This document shows positions 9,154 through 17,636 of a stretch of DNA of 38,789 nucleotides, piece after piece. This DNA is from Litorilituus sp. GTDB lineage: Bacteria; Pseudomonadota; Gammaproteobacteria; Enterobacterales; Alteromonadaceae. The translations under genes and the position numbers were made by a program. The notes beneath the pieces were generated by a model that saw only the letters and a list, made by a program, of their open reading frames with translations, was not told the DNA's origin and did not search any database. The stretch spans positions 1 to 38,789 of the forward strand of contig JASMAS010000103.1 of assembly GCA_030754235.1 (NCBI GenBank), given 5' to 3'. The stretch's first letter is position 1. Every line of letters begins with the position of its first letter.

Positions 9154-9663
9154 TTACCCCAGTATTTCATCAACGCTAAGGCCACGTTTAGCTGCCATGC
9201 CTTCTGGCGAATGCATATTCGCTAGGGCAGAAACAGTAGCGCGAACTACGTTAATTGGGTTAGTAGAACCGTATGCTTTTGACAATACGTTCTGAACGCC
9301 TGCAACTTCAAGTACTGCACGCATCGCGCCACCGGCGATGATACCTGTACCTTCAGAAGCTGGTTGCATGTAAACTTTAGAACCTGAATGACGACCCTTG
9401 ATAGGGTGCTGAAGAGTTGTACCCTTCAAGTCAACAGTTACTATGTTACGACGTGCTTTTTCCATTGCTTTTTGGATTGCAGCAGGCACTTCACGTGCTT
9501 TACCGTAACCAAAACCAACACGACCATTACCGTCACCAACTACTGTTAATGCGGTGAAACTGAAAATACGACCACCTTTAACCACTTTAGATACGCGGTT
9601 AACGGCGATTAACTTTTCAGCCATATCACTTTGTTGTGAGTTTTCTTGATTATGATTAGCCAT
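9154..9663 (-). CDS. rpsE: 30S ribosomal protein S5
   Basis: S5 lines the mRNA entry site and influences decoding accuracy. I choose the ATG at 9661-9663 ([11 protein letters not shown]), with AGGGG 6 nt upstream, over the TTG two codons earlier, giving 169 residues (E. coli 167). Landmarks are '[19 protein letters not shown]', '[20 protein letters not shown]' and '[12 protein letters not shown]'. The first 15 residues are hydrophilic and more variable than the rest. Confidence 0.97.
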   Translation of the reverse strand: MANHNQENSQQSDMAEKLIAVNRVSKVVKGGRIFSFTALTVVGDGNGRVGFGYGKAREVPAAIQKAMEKARRNIVTVDLKGTTLQHPIKGRHSGSKVYMQPASEGTGIIAGGAMRAVLEVAGVQNVLSKAYGSTNPINVVRATVSALANMHSPEGMAAKRGLSVDEILG

Positions 9664-9672
9664 TATCAACCC

Positions 9673-10026
9673 CTAGAATTGAAGACCAGCTTCACGAGCT
9701 GCTTCTGCTAACGCTTTTACGCGACCATGGTAAAGGAAACCAGAGCGATCAAAAGCAACTTTAGAGATGCCTTTGGCTACAGCACGTTCAGCGATTGCTT
9801 TACCTACTGCAGTTGCTGCTGCAACATTACCTGTTTTTTCAACTTGTGCTGCTACTTCTTTGTCTAATGTAGACGCAGAAGCAATCACTTCGCTACCTGT
9901 TGGCGCAATAAGTTGAGCGTAAATGTGACGAGGAGTACGGAATATAACTAAACGATTCGCACCCAGCTCGCTAATTTTTGCACGGGCGCGTTTAGCGCGG
10001 CGCAAACGAGATGTTTTCTTATCCAT
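9673..10026 (-). CDS. rplR: 50S ribosomal protein L18
   Basis: L18 binds 5S rRNA and helps dock it in the 50S subunit. The 117 residues begin '[20 protein letters not shown]' and contain '[18 protein letters not shown]' and the C-terminus '[20 protein letters not shown]'. It lies between rplF (9 nt) and rpsE (9 nt) in the spc operon. Confidence 0.98.
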   Translation of the reverse strand: MDKKTSRLRRAKRARAKISELGANRLVIFRTPRHIYAQLIAPTGSEVIASASTLDKEVAAQVEKTGNVAAATAVGKAIAERAVAKGISKVAFDRSGFLYHGRVKALAEAAREAGLQF

Positions 10027-10035
10027 AGTATTACC

Positions 10036-10569
10036 CTACTTCTTCTTAGCTTCTTTACGACGAACATGTTCATCTGCATAACGTACACCTTTACCTTTAT
10101 AAGGCTCTGGCTTACGGTATGCACGAATGTTCGCTGCGGTTTGACCAACTAACTGCTTGTCAGCGCCCTTAAGCACAACTTCAGTTTGGCTAGGAGTTTC
10201 TACAGTGATGCCATCAGGGATAGCATGCTTGATTGGGTGTGAAAAACCTAAAGATAAATCAAGAGATTTACCCGCAGCTTTAGCACGGTAACCAACGCCT
10301 TGTAGAAGTAATTTCTTTTCAAAACCTTTACTTACGCCTTCAATCATATTATTGATTAAAGCACGCGCAGTACCGGCTTGTGCCCAAGCATTTTTATCAT
10401 CACAAGCAACCGTAGTTTTAATTTGGTTTTCTTCTTGAGAAACCGCAACAAAACTGTGGATTGTACGTGATAATTCACCTACTGGACCTTTAACTTTGAT
10501 GTCTTGACCTGATAACGTAACGGTAACGCCAGCAGGAACAACGACAGGTGCTTTTGCAACACGAGACAT
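10036..10569 (-). CDS. rplF: 50S ribosomal protein L6
   Basis: L6 lies near the factor-binding site of the 50S subunit. The 177 residues have the two tandem L6 folds. '[20 protein letters not shown]' and the C-terminal signature '[20 protein letters not shown]' are diagnostic. It is 10 nt downstream of rpsH. Confidence 0.98.
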   Translation of the reverse strand: MSRVAKAPVVVPAGVTVTLSGQDIKVKGPVGELSRTIHSFVAVSQEENQIKTTVACDDKNAWAQAGTARALINNMIEGVSKGFEKKLLLQGVGYRAKAAGKSLDLSLGFSHPIKHAIPDGITVETPSQTEVVLKGADKQLVGQTAANIRAYRKPEPYKGKGVRYADEHVRRKEAKKK

Positions 10570-10579
10570 ATTATTCTCC

Positions 10580-10969
10580 TTACTCTACGAAACCGATGAT
10601 TTCACCGCCAATACCCGCAGAGCGAGCAGCGCGATCAGTCATCAAACCTTTAGAAGTAGATACGATTGCGATACCCATACCTGCAAGAACTTGTGGAAGT
10701 TCGTCACAGCTTTTGTATACGCGAAGACCTGGACGTGAAACACGTTTGATCTTTTCAATTACTTCTTTACCATTAAAATATTTCAATTCAACAGATAGCT
10801 CTGGTTTTATACCAGCTGCTACTGAATAATCTGAAATGTAACCTTCTTCTTTAAGCAAGTTAGCAATTGCAACTTTAACTTTTGAAGATGGCATTTGTAC
10901 TGCAACCTTTGCTGCAGATTGACCGTTGCGGATGCGTGTAAACATGTCCGCGATAGGATCAGTCATCAT
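10580..10969 (-). CDS. rpsH: 30S ribosomal protein S8
   Basis: S8 binds helix 21 of 16S rRNA and in E. coli represses the spc operon. Three in-frame ATGs are possible. GGGAG stands 3 nt before the first (10975), about 9 nt before the second (10969) and 12 nt before the third (10966). I chose the second, giving [17 protein letters not shown] and 129 residues (E. coli 130). Motifs include '[20 protein letters not shown]' and '[18 protein letters not shown]'. Confidence 0.95.
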   Translation of the reverse strand: MMTDPIADMFTRIRNGQSAAKVAVQMPSSKVKVAIANLLKEEGYISDYSVAAGIKPELSVELKYFNGKEVIEKIKRVSRPGLRVYKSCDELPQVLAGMGIAIVSTSKGLMTDRAARSAGIGGEIIGFVE

Positions 10970-10988
10970 AACCATTTACTCCCGTGAA

Positions 10989-11294
10989 TTACCAACTAGC
11001 TTTCTTAAGACCTGGAACTTCACCACGCATAGTTGCTTCACGCAACTTAATACGGCTTAAGCCGAATTTACGTAAGTAACCATGTGGACGACCAGTAACA
11101 TTACAACGATTACGTTGACGGCTACTTGATGAATCACGAGGTAAACTTTGAAGTTTCAATACCGCATCCCAACGTTCTTCTTCAGAAGAATCAACGTTTG
11201 AGATGATTTCTTTTAACGCACGACGCTTTTCAGCATACTGAGCTACTAGTTTAGTACGTTTTGCTTCACGAGCTTTCATTGACGATTTAGCCAT
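10989..11294 (-). CDS. rpsN: 30S ribosomal protein S14 (zinc-free form)
   Basis: S14 is part of the 30S head. The 101-residue length and the lack of the paired CxxC motifs mark the C- form found in E. coli. '[20 protein letters not shown]' followed by '[21 protein letters not shown]' is the family signature. It is 4 nt from rplE. Confidence 0.98.
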   Translation of the reverse strand: MAKSSMKAREAKRTKLVAQYAEKRRALKEIISNVDSSEEERWDAVLKLQSLPRDSSSSRQRNRCNVTGRPHGYLRKFGLSRIKLREATMRGEVPGLKKASW

Positions 11295-11298
11295 AACT

Positions 11299-11844
11299 CT
11301 ACACCTTCTTCTTAAACGGGAAATTAAAGGCAGACAATAATGCGTGTCCTTCTTCGTTATCTTTCGCGCTAGTAGTAATAGTGATATCTAATCCGCGAAT
11401 TTTATCGATTTTATCGTAATCGATTTCAGGGAAGATGATTTGCTCACGAACGCCCATGCTGTAGTTACCACGACCATCGAATGACTTAGGGTTTAAGCCA
11501 CGGAAGTCACGGATACGAGGAATAGAAATAGAGATTAAACGCTCTAAAAATTCCCACATGCGTTCGCCGCGTAGAGTTACTTTCGTACCAATAGGATAGC
11601 CTTCACGAATTTTGAAGCCCGCAACTGATTTGCGTGCTACTGTCGTGATCGGCTTTTGACCTGAGATTGCAGTAAGATCATTTGTGGCGTGCTCTAACAC
11701 TTTCTTGTCAGAGATTGCTTCACCAACACCCATGTTAAGGGTGATCTTTTCAATCCGAGGGACTTGCATGACACTTTTATAACCGAACTTTTTAGAAAGT
11801 TCCGCTACAATTGTATCTTTGTAAAAATCATGCAGTTTCGCCAT
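11299..11844 (-). CDS. rplE: 50S ribosomal protein L5
   Basis: L5 binds 5S rRNA and contacts P-site tRNA. The 181 residues include '[20 protein letters not shown]', '[19 protein letters not shown]' and '[20 protein letters not shown]'. In E. coli the S8 repressor site overlaps the start of this gene; I did not fold this region to test that. It is 12 nt downstream of rplX. Confidence 0.98.
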   Translation of the reverse strand: MAKLHDFYKDTIVAELSKKFGYKSVMQVPRIEKITLNMGVGEAISDKKVLEHATNDLTAISGQKPITTVARKSVAGFKIREGYPIGTKVTLRGERMWEFLERLISISIPRIRDFRGLNPKSFDGRGNYSMGVREQIIFPEIDYDKIDKIRGLDITITTSAKDNEEGHALLSAFNFPFKKKV

Positions 11845-11856
11845 CGTTTACTCCAA

Positions 11857-12171
11857 TTAAATTAATTCGTTATCAGATTTGAAGAAACGAACTTTTTTGC
11901 CGTCTTCAACTCTAAAACCAACGCGGTCAGCCTTACCCGTTTTAGGGTTAAGGATAGCTACGTTAGAAACATGCAAAGGTGCTTCTTTTTCAACAATACC
12001 ACCAGGCTGCTGTAACTGAGGTACAGGCTTAGTGTGCTTTTTGATTAAGTTAACGCCTTCTACGTATACTTTACTGTTTTCAACAAGGACTTTGGTAACT
12101 TTACCAGTTTTGCCTTTGTCTTTACCTGCAAGTACAATTACTTCATCATCACGACGAATCTTAGATGCCAT
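11857..12171 (-). CDS. rplX: 50S ribosomal protein L24
   Basis: L24 is an assembly initiator of the 50S subunit. The 104 residues carry an N-terminal KOW motif, '[20 protein letters not shown]', and '[15 protein letters not shown]'. It is 12 nt after rplN in the spc operon. Confidence 0.98.
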   Translation of the reverse strand: MASKIRRDDEVIVLAGKDKGKTGKVTKVLVENSKVYVEGVNLIKKHTKPVPQLQQPGGIVEKEAPLHVSNVAILNPKTGKADRVGFRVEDGKKVRFFKSDNELI

Positions 12172-12183
12172 TATCGTGACTCC

Positions 12184-12552
12184 TTATAGTACTTCTGGTG
12201 CTAATGAAACGATCTTCATGAACTTTTCAGTTCTTAATTCACGTGTCACAGGCCCGAAAATACGAGTACCAATTGGTTGCAAGCTTGCATTAAGCATTAC
12301 AGCCGCGTTTTCATCAAAACGGATGGCAGAACCATCTGTACGACGAACACCTTTCTTAGTGCGCACCACTACCGCAGTGTGAACATCACCTTTTTTTACT
12401 TTACCGCGAGGACTTGCTTCCTTTACGGCAACTTTGATGATATCACCAATGCGTGCATAGCGACGGTGCGAGCCACCAAGAACCTTTATACATTGAACAC
12501 GCTTAGCGCCGCTATTATCAGCAACATTCAGCTGTGATTGCATTTGGATCAT
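12184..12552 (-). CDS. rplN: 50S ribosomal protein L14
   Basis: L14 lies at an intersubunit bridge. The 122 residues begin '[20 protein letters not shown]', with '[20 protein letters not shown]' and '[20 protein letters not shown]'. AAAGGAG is 9 nt upstream of the ATG. It is the first gene of the spc operon. Unlike in E. coli, where rpsQ is about 165 nt upstream, 2.8 kb of unrelated DNA separates it from rpsQ. Confidence 0.98.
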   Translation of the reverse strand: MIQMQSQLNVADNSGAKRVQCIKVLGGSHRRYARIGDIIKVAVKEASPRGKVKKGDVHTAVVVRTKKGVRRTDGSAIRFDENAAVMLNASLQPIGTRIFGPVTRELRTEKFMKIVSLAPEVL

Positions 12553-13113
12553 TGATTTTTGCTCCTTTAGTTACCTTTTTCCGCATGATAAATCAGGGAA
12601 ATTTCAAAAGGTAAGATAAAATTCAAGGCCAGAAATTTGACCCGTCACTGCCTTTAAAAGACCGCCCAACCACTGAAAATATTGAACCTAAGTCCACTAC
12701 TCAAAGTTAACGGGCGCGAGATTATAACACCACTCAATCTAAAGTGGTAGTTTAATATGATAAAAAATATACAAGCGAAATGGCTCATAGTTAATGCTTG
12801 AAAAATCAGTCTTCGCTTACTTTTTATAGCCTATAAAATAAACTATCAACGATTCATAGCAAAACAATTTGTTTTAAGAAATTATCCTGCCCAGTATATA
12901 ACCCTAGCCCAAATCAATCATGTTTTGACTTAGCTTTGCACGTAAAAACTTAAGGCAACGCTTTTCCTTCACCCCTTAATCTAGCATAAGTGATCACCTC
13001 GGTTACCAGCCCACAGCCAACAGAAAACTCGATCATTGTCTATGCCTGCTCTATCACTTGATAATGCCTTAGATAATAACACTCTAATTTAATGCTACTA
13101 ATGAGGAATTCTC
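12553..13113. other. spc leader plus non-coding DNA
   Basis: The first 160 nt or so (12553-12714) should be the untranslated leader of the spc operon. Beyond its promoter the DNA up to 13113 is AT-rich and shows no convincing gene. A 28-codon minus-strand frame near 12953-13039 (MIEFSVGCGLVTEVITYARL...) is too short to assign and may be another gene scrap. Confidence 0.5.
12721..12729 (-). promoter_or_regulatory. Promoter of the spc operon (extended -10)
   Basis: On the minus strand TGTTATAAT is a perfect extended -10 (TGnTATAAT), followed directly by CTCGCGCCCG, a strongly GC-rich discriminator in AT-rich surroundings. No good -35 is visible. It would start transcription near 12714, about 160 nt before rplN, close to the E. 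coli Pspc distance. Motif seen; activity and stringent control inferred. Confidence 0.65.
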
Positions 13114-13278
13114 CTACCAATGAGGCAGTGGTGAGCATAGCTCCGGTAAATGCCCATCGCCACCTGAATCCATAGATTTAGGAACAATAAAATCAACAAC
13201 AAATCCAATTGCATATAGGAATATTCCAAAGAATACCCTATAGCAAATTACACCGTATAGAAAAAATAAAAACTTCAT
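13114..13278 (-). pseudogene. N-terminal fragment of a NnrU/MddA-like membrane methyltransferase
   Basis: This 54-codon frame starts at an ATG with a good SD (AAGGTGG, 6 nt upstream) and encodes [20 protein letters not shown], then '[20 protein letters not shown]' and a short tail ending at TAG. '[23 protein letters not shown]' matches my memory of the first membrane segment of the isoprenylcysteine-methyltransferase-like family that includes methanethiol S-methyltransferase (MddA) and NnrU. Members are over 200 residues, so about four fifths is missing, including the SAM site. I treat it as a relic, though the intact SD leaves room for a small membrane peptide. Confidence 0.6.
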
Positions 13279-13481
13279 AGTTACCACCTTACTTATTTAA
13301 AATTGATGTTTACAACCTATTTGTAGACGACTGATAAGTTCAATGCTGACTTGCCATTGGCAGCCCGAAAAATGGAATTGGAATTAATATCCATCGTGTG
13401 TAATTTGGGTCGCGATTCTAGGGCTTTACTTGAGTGTTTGCATGACAACACAACTATCTTGCGGGGCGTGTAACATTGTCT

Positions 13482-14054
13482 TTAGCAATATAGGTTGAGT
13501 ACCCGCAGCGGCTTTATGTGTCTTCTCTTTTGCATGGTTAAACTTCCGGGGCGGCCGCCGATTGATAGGCTTTGTTTGAACGTGGCCAACATAGCCTCTT
13601 CTTCTGTTTCAAGTTTTTGATAACGCGCCTCATCTTCGGTATTTGCGGCATGCATTTTTTCTTCCATGAGTTCATTAAAAAGCTGTTTATATTGATTTTT
13701 TGCGGCTCAGTCCAGCAATGTCGATTTAGTTTCATTTGGCGTAAAGTAGCCATTGGCCATTAGGTTAGCAGCATGGACTTGCTGGTGCTTGTCTTGTATC
13801 AAAAGTGCTAAATCATTGATGCCCCGAGAATCTTTGATATGAGCACCCCCATGAGTGGACACGAGTGAGCACAGAGTATTCTGCATAGAATCCGAACTAA
13901 TATCTGTACCATTCACATACGAGTCAATGAATACAATATGTTTAACGAGGCTCGGGAAGAGGCGGGCGTACGCAATACTAGTAAGCCCTCCGAAGGAGAT
14001 CCCCAGTAGTAGCTCACCATTATTAAATAACAGAAAAACACGACTTAACGTTTA
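13482..14054 (-). pseudogene. Decayed alpha/beta-hydrolase, internal fragment
   Basis: Reading one minus-strand frame from 14051 gives 'NNGELLLGISFGGLTSIAYA', then 'RLFPSLVKHIVFIDSYVNGT' and a helical, cap-like stretch to 'FTPNETKSTLLD'. It is then interrupted by an in-frame TGA (13707-13709) and resumes as 'AAKNQYKQLFNELMEEKMHA' to 'ATFKQSLSIGGRP'. G-I-S-F-G-G is a nucleophile elbow (GxSxGG) with the usual strand before and helix after. The N-terminal third and the C-terminal Asp/His part are missing, and homology ends at a GC-only patch near 13546-13560. I infer a dead gene fragment. Confidence 0.7.
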
Positions 14055-14170
14055 CAATTTCCCTCATTCATCAACGCTCGAGTAAGCCAAACTATTGAGT
14101 TCGAAATACAGCCTAGTACTATTGTAGAATGAGTTAAAGTAAATTTTTGTTGAGTTCACCAGGTTGTCAC

Positions 14171-14203
14171 AACAAAATGGCTGTTCACTTTGATGAATAG
14201 CCA
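14171..14203 (-). terminator. Terminator of the small secreted-protein gene
   Basis: The arms TGGCTGTTCA (14178-14187) and TGAATAGCCA (14194-14203) pair over 10 bp with one G-T and a 6-nt loop. On the minus strand the stem is followed by TTTTGTTG. It lies about 55 nt past the stop of the gene at 14257-14817. Confidence 0.65.
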
Positions 14204-14256
14204 CAGTTTGATTTAATAACCCGAAAAATCAGCGGGCTTTATATGACAGCAAAAGT

Positions 14257-14817
14257 TTACTGTTTATGATTTTTCATTAATACCTTACTTTCATCAATAG
14301 GGATCATTATATGAGCGTACGGAGTATCTCCCCACATAACATAAGGGCCGCCTTTTTTTGGATCCCTTGTTAGCCCCGTTAATTGCTCTTTTGGTACGAT
14401 AATCATCAAATGAGGACCTGTCTCAACATAATCTTCTGCATTTTTATGATCTTCGTGATAAGGAGTTGAGTTACTAACCCCTGCACCTATGTCGCCAACC
14501 AACATATATGAAATCCCAATTCTATCGGTTTCAAAATGTTCTTTTTTACCAAGAGCTGCGAGCATTTCCATCCAAGTAGCATCATTACAGATTGGCTTCA
14601 TATCGCCCGATAACACATTAGGAAGGCAAGTCCAACCGTTGCTACCTTTTCGTAATATTGTTCCGTCATTATCCATGATGGTGGCATCAGCACTGATTGA
14701 ACTTGGGGCAGCAGACATGGCCCTTTTAATTTTCACTTTAGTAGACTCTTGTGCATAAGAGCATTGTGTGACAATAAAGCACAATGTTAATAACGTTAGT
14801 AATTTAACTTTTTTCAT
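14257..14817 (-). CDS. Small secreted protein of unknown function
   Basis: The 186-residue protein has a clear Sec signal peptide (MKKVKLLTLLTLCFIV) with probable cleavage at SYA-QE (residue 22). The cysteine at 19 lacks a proper lipobox, so a lipoprotein is unlikely. The mature part has conserved-looking blocks: 'DGTILRKGSNGWTCLP' (51-66), 'GISYMLVGD' (101-109), 'GPHLMIIVP' (134-142) and 'GGPYVMWGDTPYAHIMIPI' (156-174). C64 and C77 could form a disulfide. I recall similar unnamed exported proteins in proteobacteria but no function. AAGGA is 7 nt upstream and a terminator follows, so the gene looks intact and independently transcribed inside the S10/spc insertion. Confidence 0.8.
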   Translation of the reverse strand: MKKVKLLTLLTLCFIVTQCSYAQESTKVKIKRAMSAAPSSISADATIMDNDGTILRKGSNGWTCLPNVLSGDMKPICNDATWMEMLAALGKKEHFETDRIGISYMLVGDIGAGVSNSTPYHEDHKNAEDYVETGPHLMIIVPKEQLTGLTRDPKKGGPYVMWGDTPYAHIMIPIDESKVLMKNHKQ

Positions 14818-15296
14818 AGTGTTATCCTTGTTGTAGTGTTATTCCAAACTGCAAACAACTATTAATAGGCTAATAAAGTATAGTTAAGTCTTACAAATTC
14901 ACGTTAATTTTTCTTCACTTTAATAACTCATACCAGTTTCATTAATTAAGTTATCTATTTATATGTATAAAAACTGCCAAATTAAAGGCGTTTATTTCAA
15001 TAACCAGTTGTTATAATTATTAAATAAATAGCGATACCATTGGTGAATATAGCAAATAAAAATGAGCACATAGGTAGTGAGATTGGTACCAAACATCAAC
15101 ACGAGTATTAATAGAATAAATAGCCTTTAGGTTAAAATTTATAGAATGTGTTTTAGTTTTTCGTTTGTTTATACCGCAGTCATGGCTATTTATTGACAAG
15201 ACTCTATCTACGATTTGCCAACTTCCCCCTATTACGACATAACCCACTACTTTTCAGCCAAATGTCTCAGCATATTATTAACTCTTTAACAGGCAA
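14818..15296. other. AT-rich gene-free stretch
   Basis: This 479-nt stretch lies between the secreted-protein gene and the S10 terminator. It is AT-rich. A 75-codon minus frame (15020-15247) has no SD and no recognisable motif, and I regard it as chance. The 5' region of the secreted-protein gene must hold its promoter, but I see no convincing -35/-10 pair. Confidence 0.5.
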
Positions 15297-15333
15297 TAAA
15301 AAACCCTTACCATATTCATGGTAAGGGTTTTTT
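15297..15333 (-). terminator. Rho-independent terminator of the S10 operon
   Basis: A perfect 13-bp stem, AAACCCTTACCAT/ATGGTAAGGGTTT (15301-15313 with 15318-15330), with a 4-nt loop is flanked by A and T runs. It begins 30 nt past the rpsQ stop. It isolates the S10 transcript from the inserted region. Confidence 0.93.
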
Positions 15334-15362
15334 AAGTAGTATTTCGCTGTAAAGCTTTTACA

Positions 15363-15614
15363 TTATGCTTTTACAAGAACGTCAACTAAAGCCCAATTTT
15401 TAGACTTTGAGATTGGCGCTACTTCGCGAATTGTTACTAAATCACCTTCGTTACATACATTAGCTTCATCATGTGCTTTCAACTTAGTTGAACGCGTGAT
15501 GAATTTACCGTACATAGGGTGCTTAACGCGACGTTCGATCATTACAACAATAGACTTATCCATTTTGTTACTGATAACAACGCCTTGTAGTGTGCGGATT
15601 TTTGCTTCGCTCAT
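15363..15614 (-). CDS. rpsQ: 30S ribosomal protein S17
   Basis: S17 is an early-binding 16S rRNA protein. The 83 residues include '[20 protein letters not shown]', '[20 protein letters not shown]' and '[18 protein letters not shown]'. Its ATG overlaps the rpmC stop by one nucleotide (TAATG), so the two are translationally coupled. It is the last gene of the S10 operon and is followed by the terminator at 15297-15333. Confidence 0.98.
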   Translation of the reverse strand: MSEAKIRTLQGVVISNKMDKSIVVMIERRVKHPMYGKFITRSTKLKAHDEANVCNEGDLVTIREVAPISKSKNWALVDVLVKA

Positions 15615-15805
15615 TACTTACCTGCCTTTTCAGTGATGATAGTCTTAACACGTGCAATGTTGCGACGTACGTTTCTTAGCAAATGAGTTTGTGCTAATTG
15701 ACCAGTGCTTGCTTGCATGCGGTAGTTAAACTGCTCGCGTAGAAGCTCTAGTAATTCAGCATTTAGCTCTTCAATGCTTTTTGCTTTAAGTTCGCTAGCT
15801 TTCAT
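15614..15805 (-). CDS. rpmC: 50S ribosomal protein L29
   Basis: L29 lies near the tunnel exit and forms part of the docking site for trigger factor and SRP. The 63 residues contain '[20 protein letters not shown]' and '[15 protein letters not shown]'. It overlaps both neighbours by one nucleotide (rplP stop/rpmC start and rpmC stop/rpsQ start), the usual compact arrangement in the S10 operon. Confidence 0.98.
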   Translation of the reverse strand: MKASELKAKSIEELNAELLELLREQFNYRMQASTGQLAQTHLLRNVRRNIARVKTIITEKAGK

Positions 15806-16218
15806 TACATTACCGTCCTAGTTACGAAGGTAGTTTTAAACGGAAGTTTAGCTGCGGCTAAAGCAAATGCTTCGCGTGCTAATTCTTCAGATACACCTTC
15901 CATTTCATAAAGAACACGACCAGGAAGAATTTGGCATACCCAATATTCTACTGAACCCTTACCTTTACCCATACGAACCTCAAGAGGCTTTTTAGTAATG
16001 GGCTTATCAGGGAATACACGTATCCAGATTTTACCTTGACGCTTAACATGACGAGTCATGGCACGACGAGCAGCTTCAATTTGACGCGCAGTCATACGAC
16101 CACGTTCAACCGATTTTAAGCCGTAAGTACCGAAACTAACTGAACTACCCGTGTGCGATAAGCCACGGTTGCGCAGTTTCATTTGCTTACGGAATTTAGT
16201 ACGTTTTGGTTGTAACAT
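15805..16218 (-). CDS. rplP: 50S ribosomal protein L16
   Basis: L16 is needed for the A-site architecture of the 50S subunit. The 137 residues begin '[20 protein letters not shown]' and include '[20 protein letters not shown]', '[20 protein letters not shown]' and '[11 protein letters not shown]'. It is 12 nt after rpsC. Confidence 0.98.
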   Translation of the reverse strand: MLQPKRTKFRKQMKLRNRGLSHTGSSVSFGTYGLKSVERGRMTARQIEAARRAMTRHVKRQGKIWIRVFPDKPITKKPLEVRMGKGKGSVEYWVCQILPGRVLYEMEGVSEELAREAFALAAAKLPFKTTFVTRTVM

Positions 16219-16230
16219 TACTTAATCCTC

Positions 16231-16929
16231 TTACTTAGCAGCTTTACGGTTGTTCTTTCTTTTAGGCTTAGCAGCTGGTTGCTCTGCTTGCAATGGCATT
16301 TTGCCAATGATTTCGCCTTTAAAGATCCAAACTTTAATGCCAATAACACCATAAGTTGTGTCACCACGCGCAGTTGCGTAGTCAATATCAGCACGTAATG
16401 TATGTAGAGGTACACGACCTTCACGATACCATTCTGCACGTGCGATATCAGCGCCGCCTAAACGACCACTAACTTGAACTTTGATACCTTTAGCGCCTAA
16501 ACGCATTGCGTTTTGTACTGCGCGCTTCATAGCGCGACGGAACATAACACGACGCTCTAATTGGCTAGCAATACTGTCAGCAACAAGCTGCGCATCCATT
16601 TCTGGCTTACGTACTTCAGCGATGTTGATTTGAGCAGGTACGCCAGCAATTTTAGATACCGCTAAACGTAATTTTTCAACGTCTTCACCTTTCTTACCAA
16701 TAACAACACCAGGACGAGCTGTGTGAATAGTTACGCGGATAGATTTAGCTGGACGCTCTATAACAACTTTAGACAAAGAAGCTTTTTTAAGTTTCTCTGT
16801 TAAATATTGACGAACTTTGTGGTCGCCATCTAAGTTATTAGCGTAATCAGCGCTGCTTGCAAACCATGTAGACGCATAAGGTTTAGTGATACCTAAGCGA
16901 ATACCGGTAGGATGTACTTTTTGACCCAT
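16231..16929 (-). CDS. rpsC: 30S ribosomal protein S3
   Basis: S3 forms the mRNA entry tunnel with S4 and S5. The 232 residues begin '[20 protein letters not shown]', with the KH motif '[20 protein letters not shown]' and the C-terminal '[20 protein letters not shown]'. A basic lysine/arginine-rich tail ends the protein. It is 11 nt after rplV. Confidence 0.98.
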   Translation of the reverse strand: MGQKVHPTGIRLGITKPYASTWFASSADYANNLDGDHKVRQYLTEKLKKASLSKVVIERPAKSIRVTIHTARPGVVIGKKGEDVEKLRLAVSKIAGVPAQINIAEVRKPEMDAQLVADSIASQLERRVMFRRAMKRAVQNAMRLGAKGIKVQVSGRLGGADIARAEWYREGRVPLHTLRADIDYATARGDTTYGVIGIKVWIFKGEIIGKMPLQAEQPAAKPKRKNNRKAAK

Positions 16930-16940
16930 ACTAATATCTC

Positions 16941-17273
16941 CTAGCTATCAGACACAATCACAGTAATGTGACTTGTGCGCTTTATGATGCGATCGGCACG
17001 GCCTTTCGCACGAGGTCTAATACGTTTCATTGTTGGACCATCGTCAACCATAATGGTTTTAACGAATAATTCATCAATGTCTGCACCTTCATTGTGCTCT
17101 GCATTAGCAATCGCTGAGTTAAGAACTTTTTTAACTAAGTCAGCAGCAGATTTGTTGCTGTAAGTTAAAATTTCAAGTGCTTTTTCAACGTGTACGCCAC
17201 GGATTTGATCCGCAACTAAACGTGCTTTTTGTGCAGAACCGCGGGCAAATTTATGTATAGCAATTGCTTCCAT
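16941..17273 (-). CDS. rplV: 50S ribosomal protein L22
   Basis: L22 lines the nascent peptide tunnel with its long beta hairpin. The 110 residues, the same length as E. coli, include '[18 protein letters not shown]', '[20 protein letters not shown]' and the hairpin '[20 protein letters not shown]'. It is 11 nt after rpsS. Confidence 0.98.
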   Translation of the reverse strand: MEAIAIHKFARGSAQKARLVADQIRGVHVEKALEILTYSNKSAADLVKKVLNSAIANAEHNEGADIDELFVKTIMVDDGPTMKRIRPRAKGRADRIIKRTSHITVIVSDS

Positions 17274-17284
17274 CTAACTTCCCC

Positions 17285-17560
17285 TTACTTCTTAGCTTTC
17301 TTATCAGCGACATGGCCGCGATAAGTACGAGTTGGTGCAAATTCTCCTAATTTGTGACCGATCATTTCTTCGGTTACAAATACAGGAACGTGTTGACGGC
17401 CATTATGGACAGCAATGGTCAATCCGATCATCGTTGGGATGATCATTGAACGACGGGACCAAGTTTTAATTGGCTTTTTATTCCCGCTTTCCACCGCTTT
17501 CTCTACCTTCGTCAACAAGTGTAGGTCAATAAAAGGACCTTTCTTGAGGGAACGTGGCAT
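17285..17560 (-). CDS. rpsS: 30S ribosomal protein S19
   Basis: S19 sits in the 30S head with S13. The 91 residues begin '[20 protein letters not shown]' and contain '[20 protein letters not shown]' and '[15 protein letters not shown]'. The gap of 76 nt to rplB upstream is wider than is typical of this operon and holds a hairpin. Confidence 0.98.
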   Translation of the reverse strand: MPRSLKKGPFIDLHLLTKVEKAVESGNKKPIKTWSRRSMIIPTMIGLTIAVHNGRQHVPVFVTEEMIGHKLGEFAPTRTYRGHVADKKAKK

Positions 17561-17580
17561 GGTGATTCCTTAATTATCAG

Positions 17581-17618
17581 TACTCTCATTACCGACTCAG
17601 TGTCGATAATGTTGAGTA
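17581..17618 (-). other. Intercistronic hairpin between rplB and rpsS
   Basis: TACTC (17581-17585) faces GAGTA (17614-17618), and CATTACCGAC (17587-17596) faces GTCGATAATG (17602-17611) with one internal mismatch and a 5-nt loop. It has no T run, so it is not a typical intrinsic terminator. A role in mRNA processing or stability is possible but only inferred. Confidence 0.5.
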
Positions 17619-17636
17619 TTTAGTTTAATGCACTAA

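Noticed and set aside
12953-13039. 28-codon frame MIEFSVGCGLVTEVITYARL... as a gene
   Set aside because: It is too short, has no clear SD and matches nothing I recognise. It is mentioned only as a possible scrap.
13572-13763. Plus-strand 63-codon frame (MFERGQHSLFFCFKFLITRL...)
   Set aside because: It is antisense to the hydrolase relic, which has recognisable motifs on the minus strand. The plus frame has no motif.
15020-15247. Minus-strand 75-codon frame after the S10 terminator
   Set aside because: It has no SD, no recognisable domain and AT-driven composition. It is probably chance.
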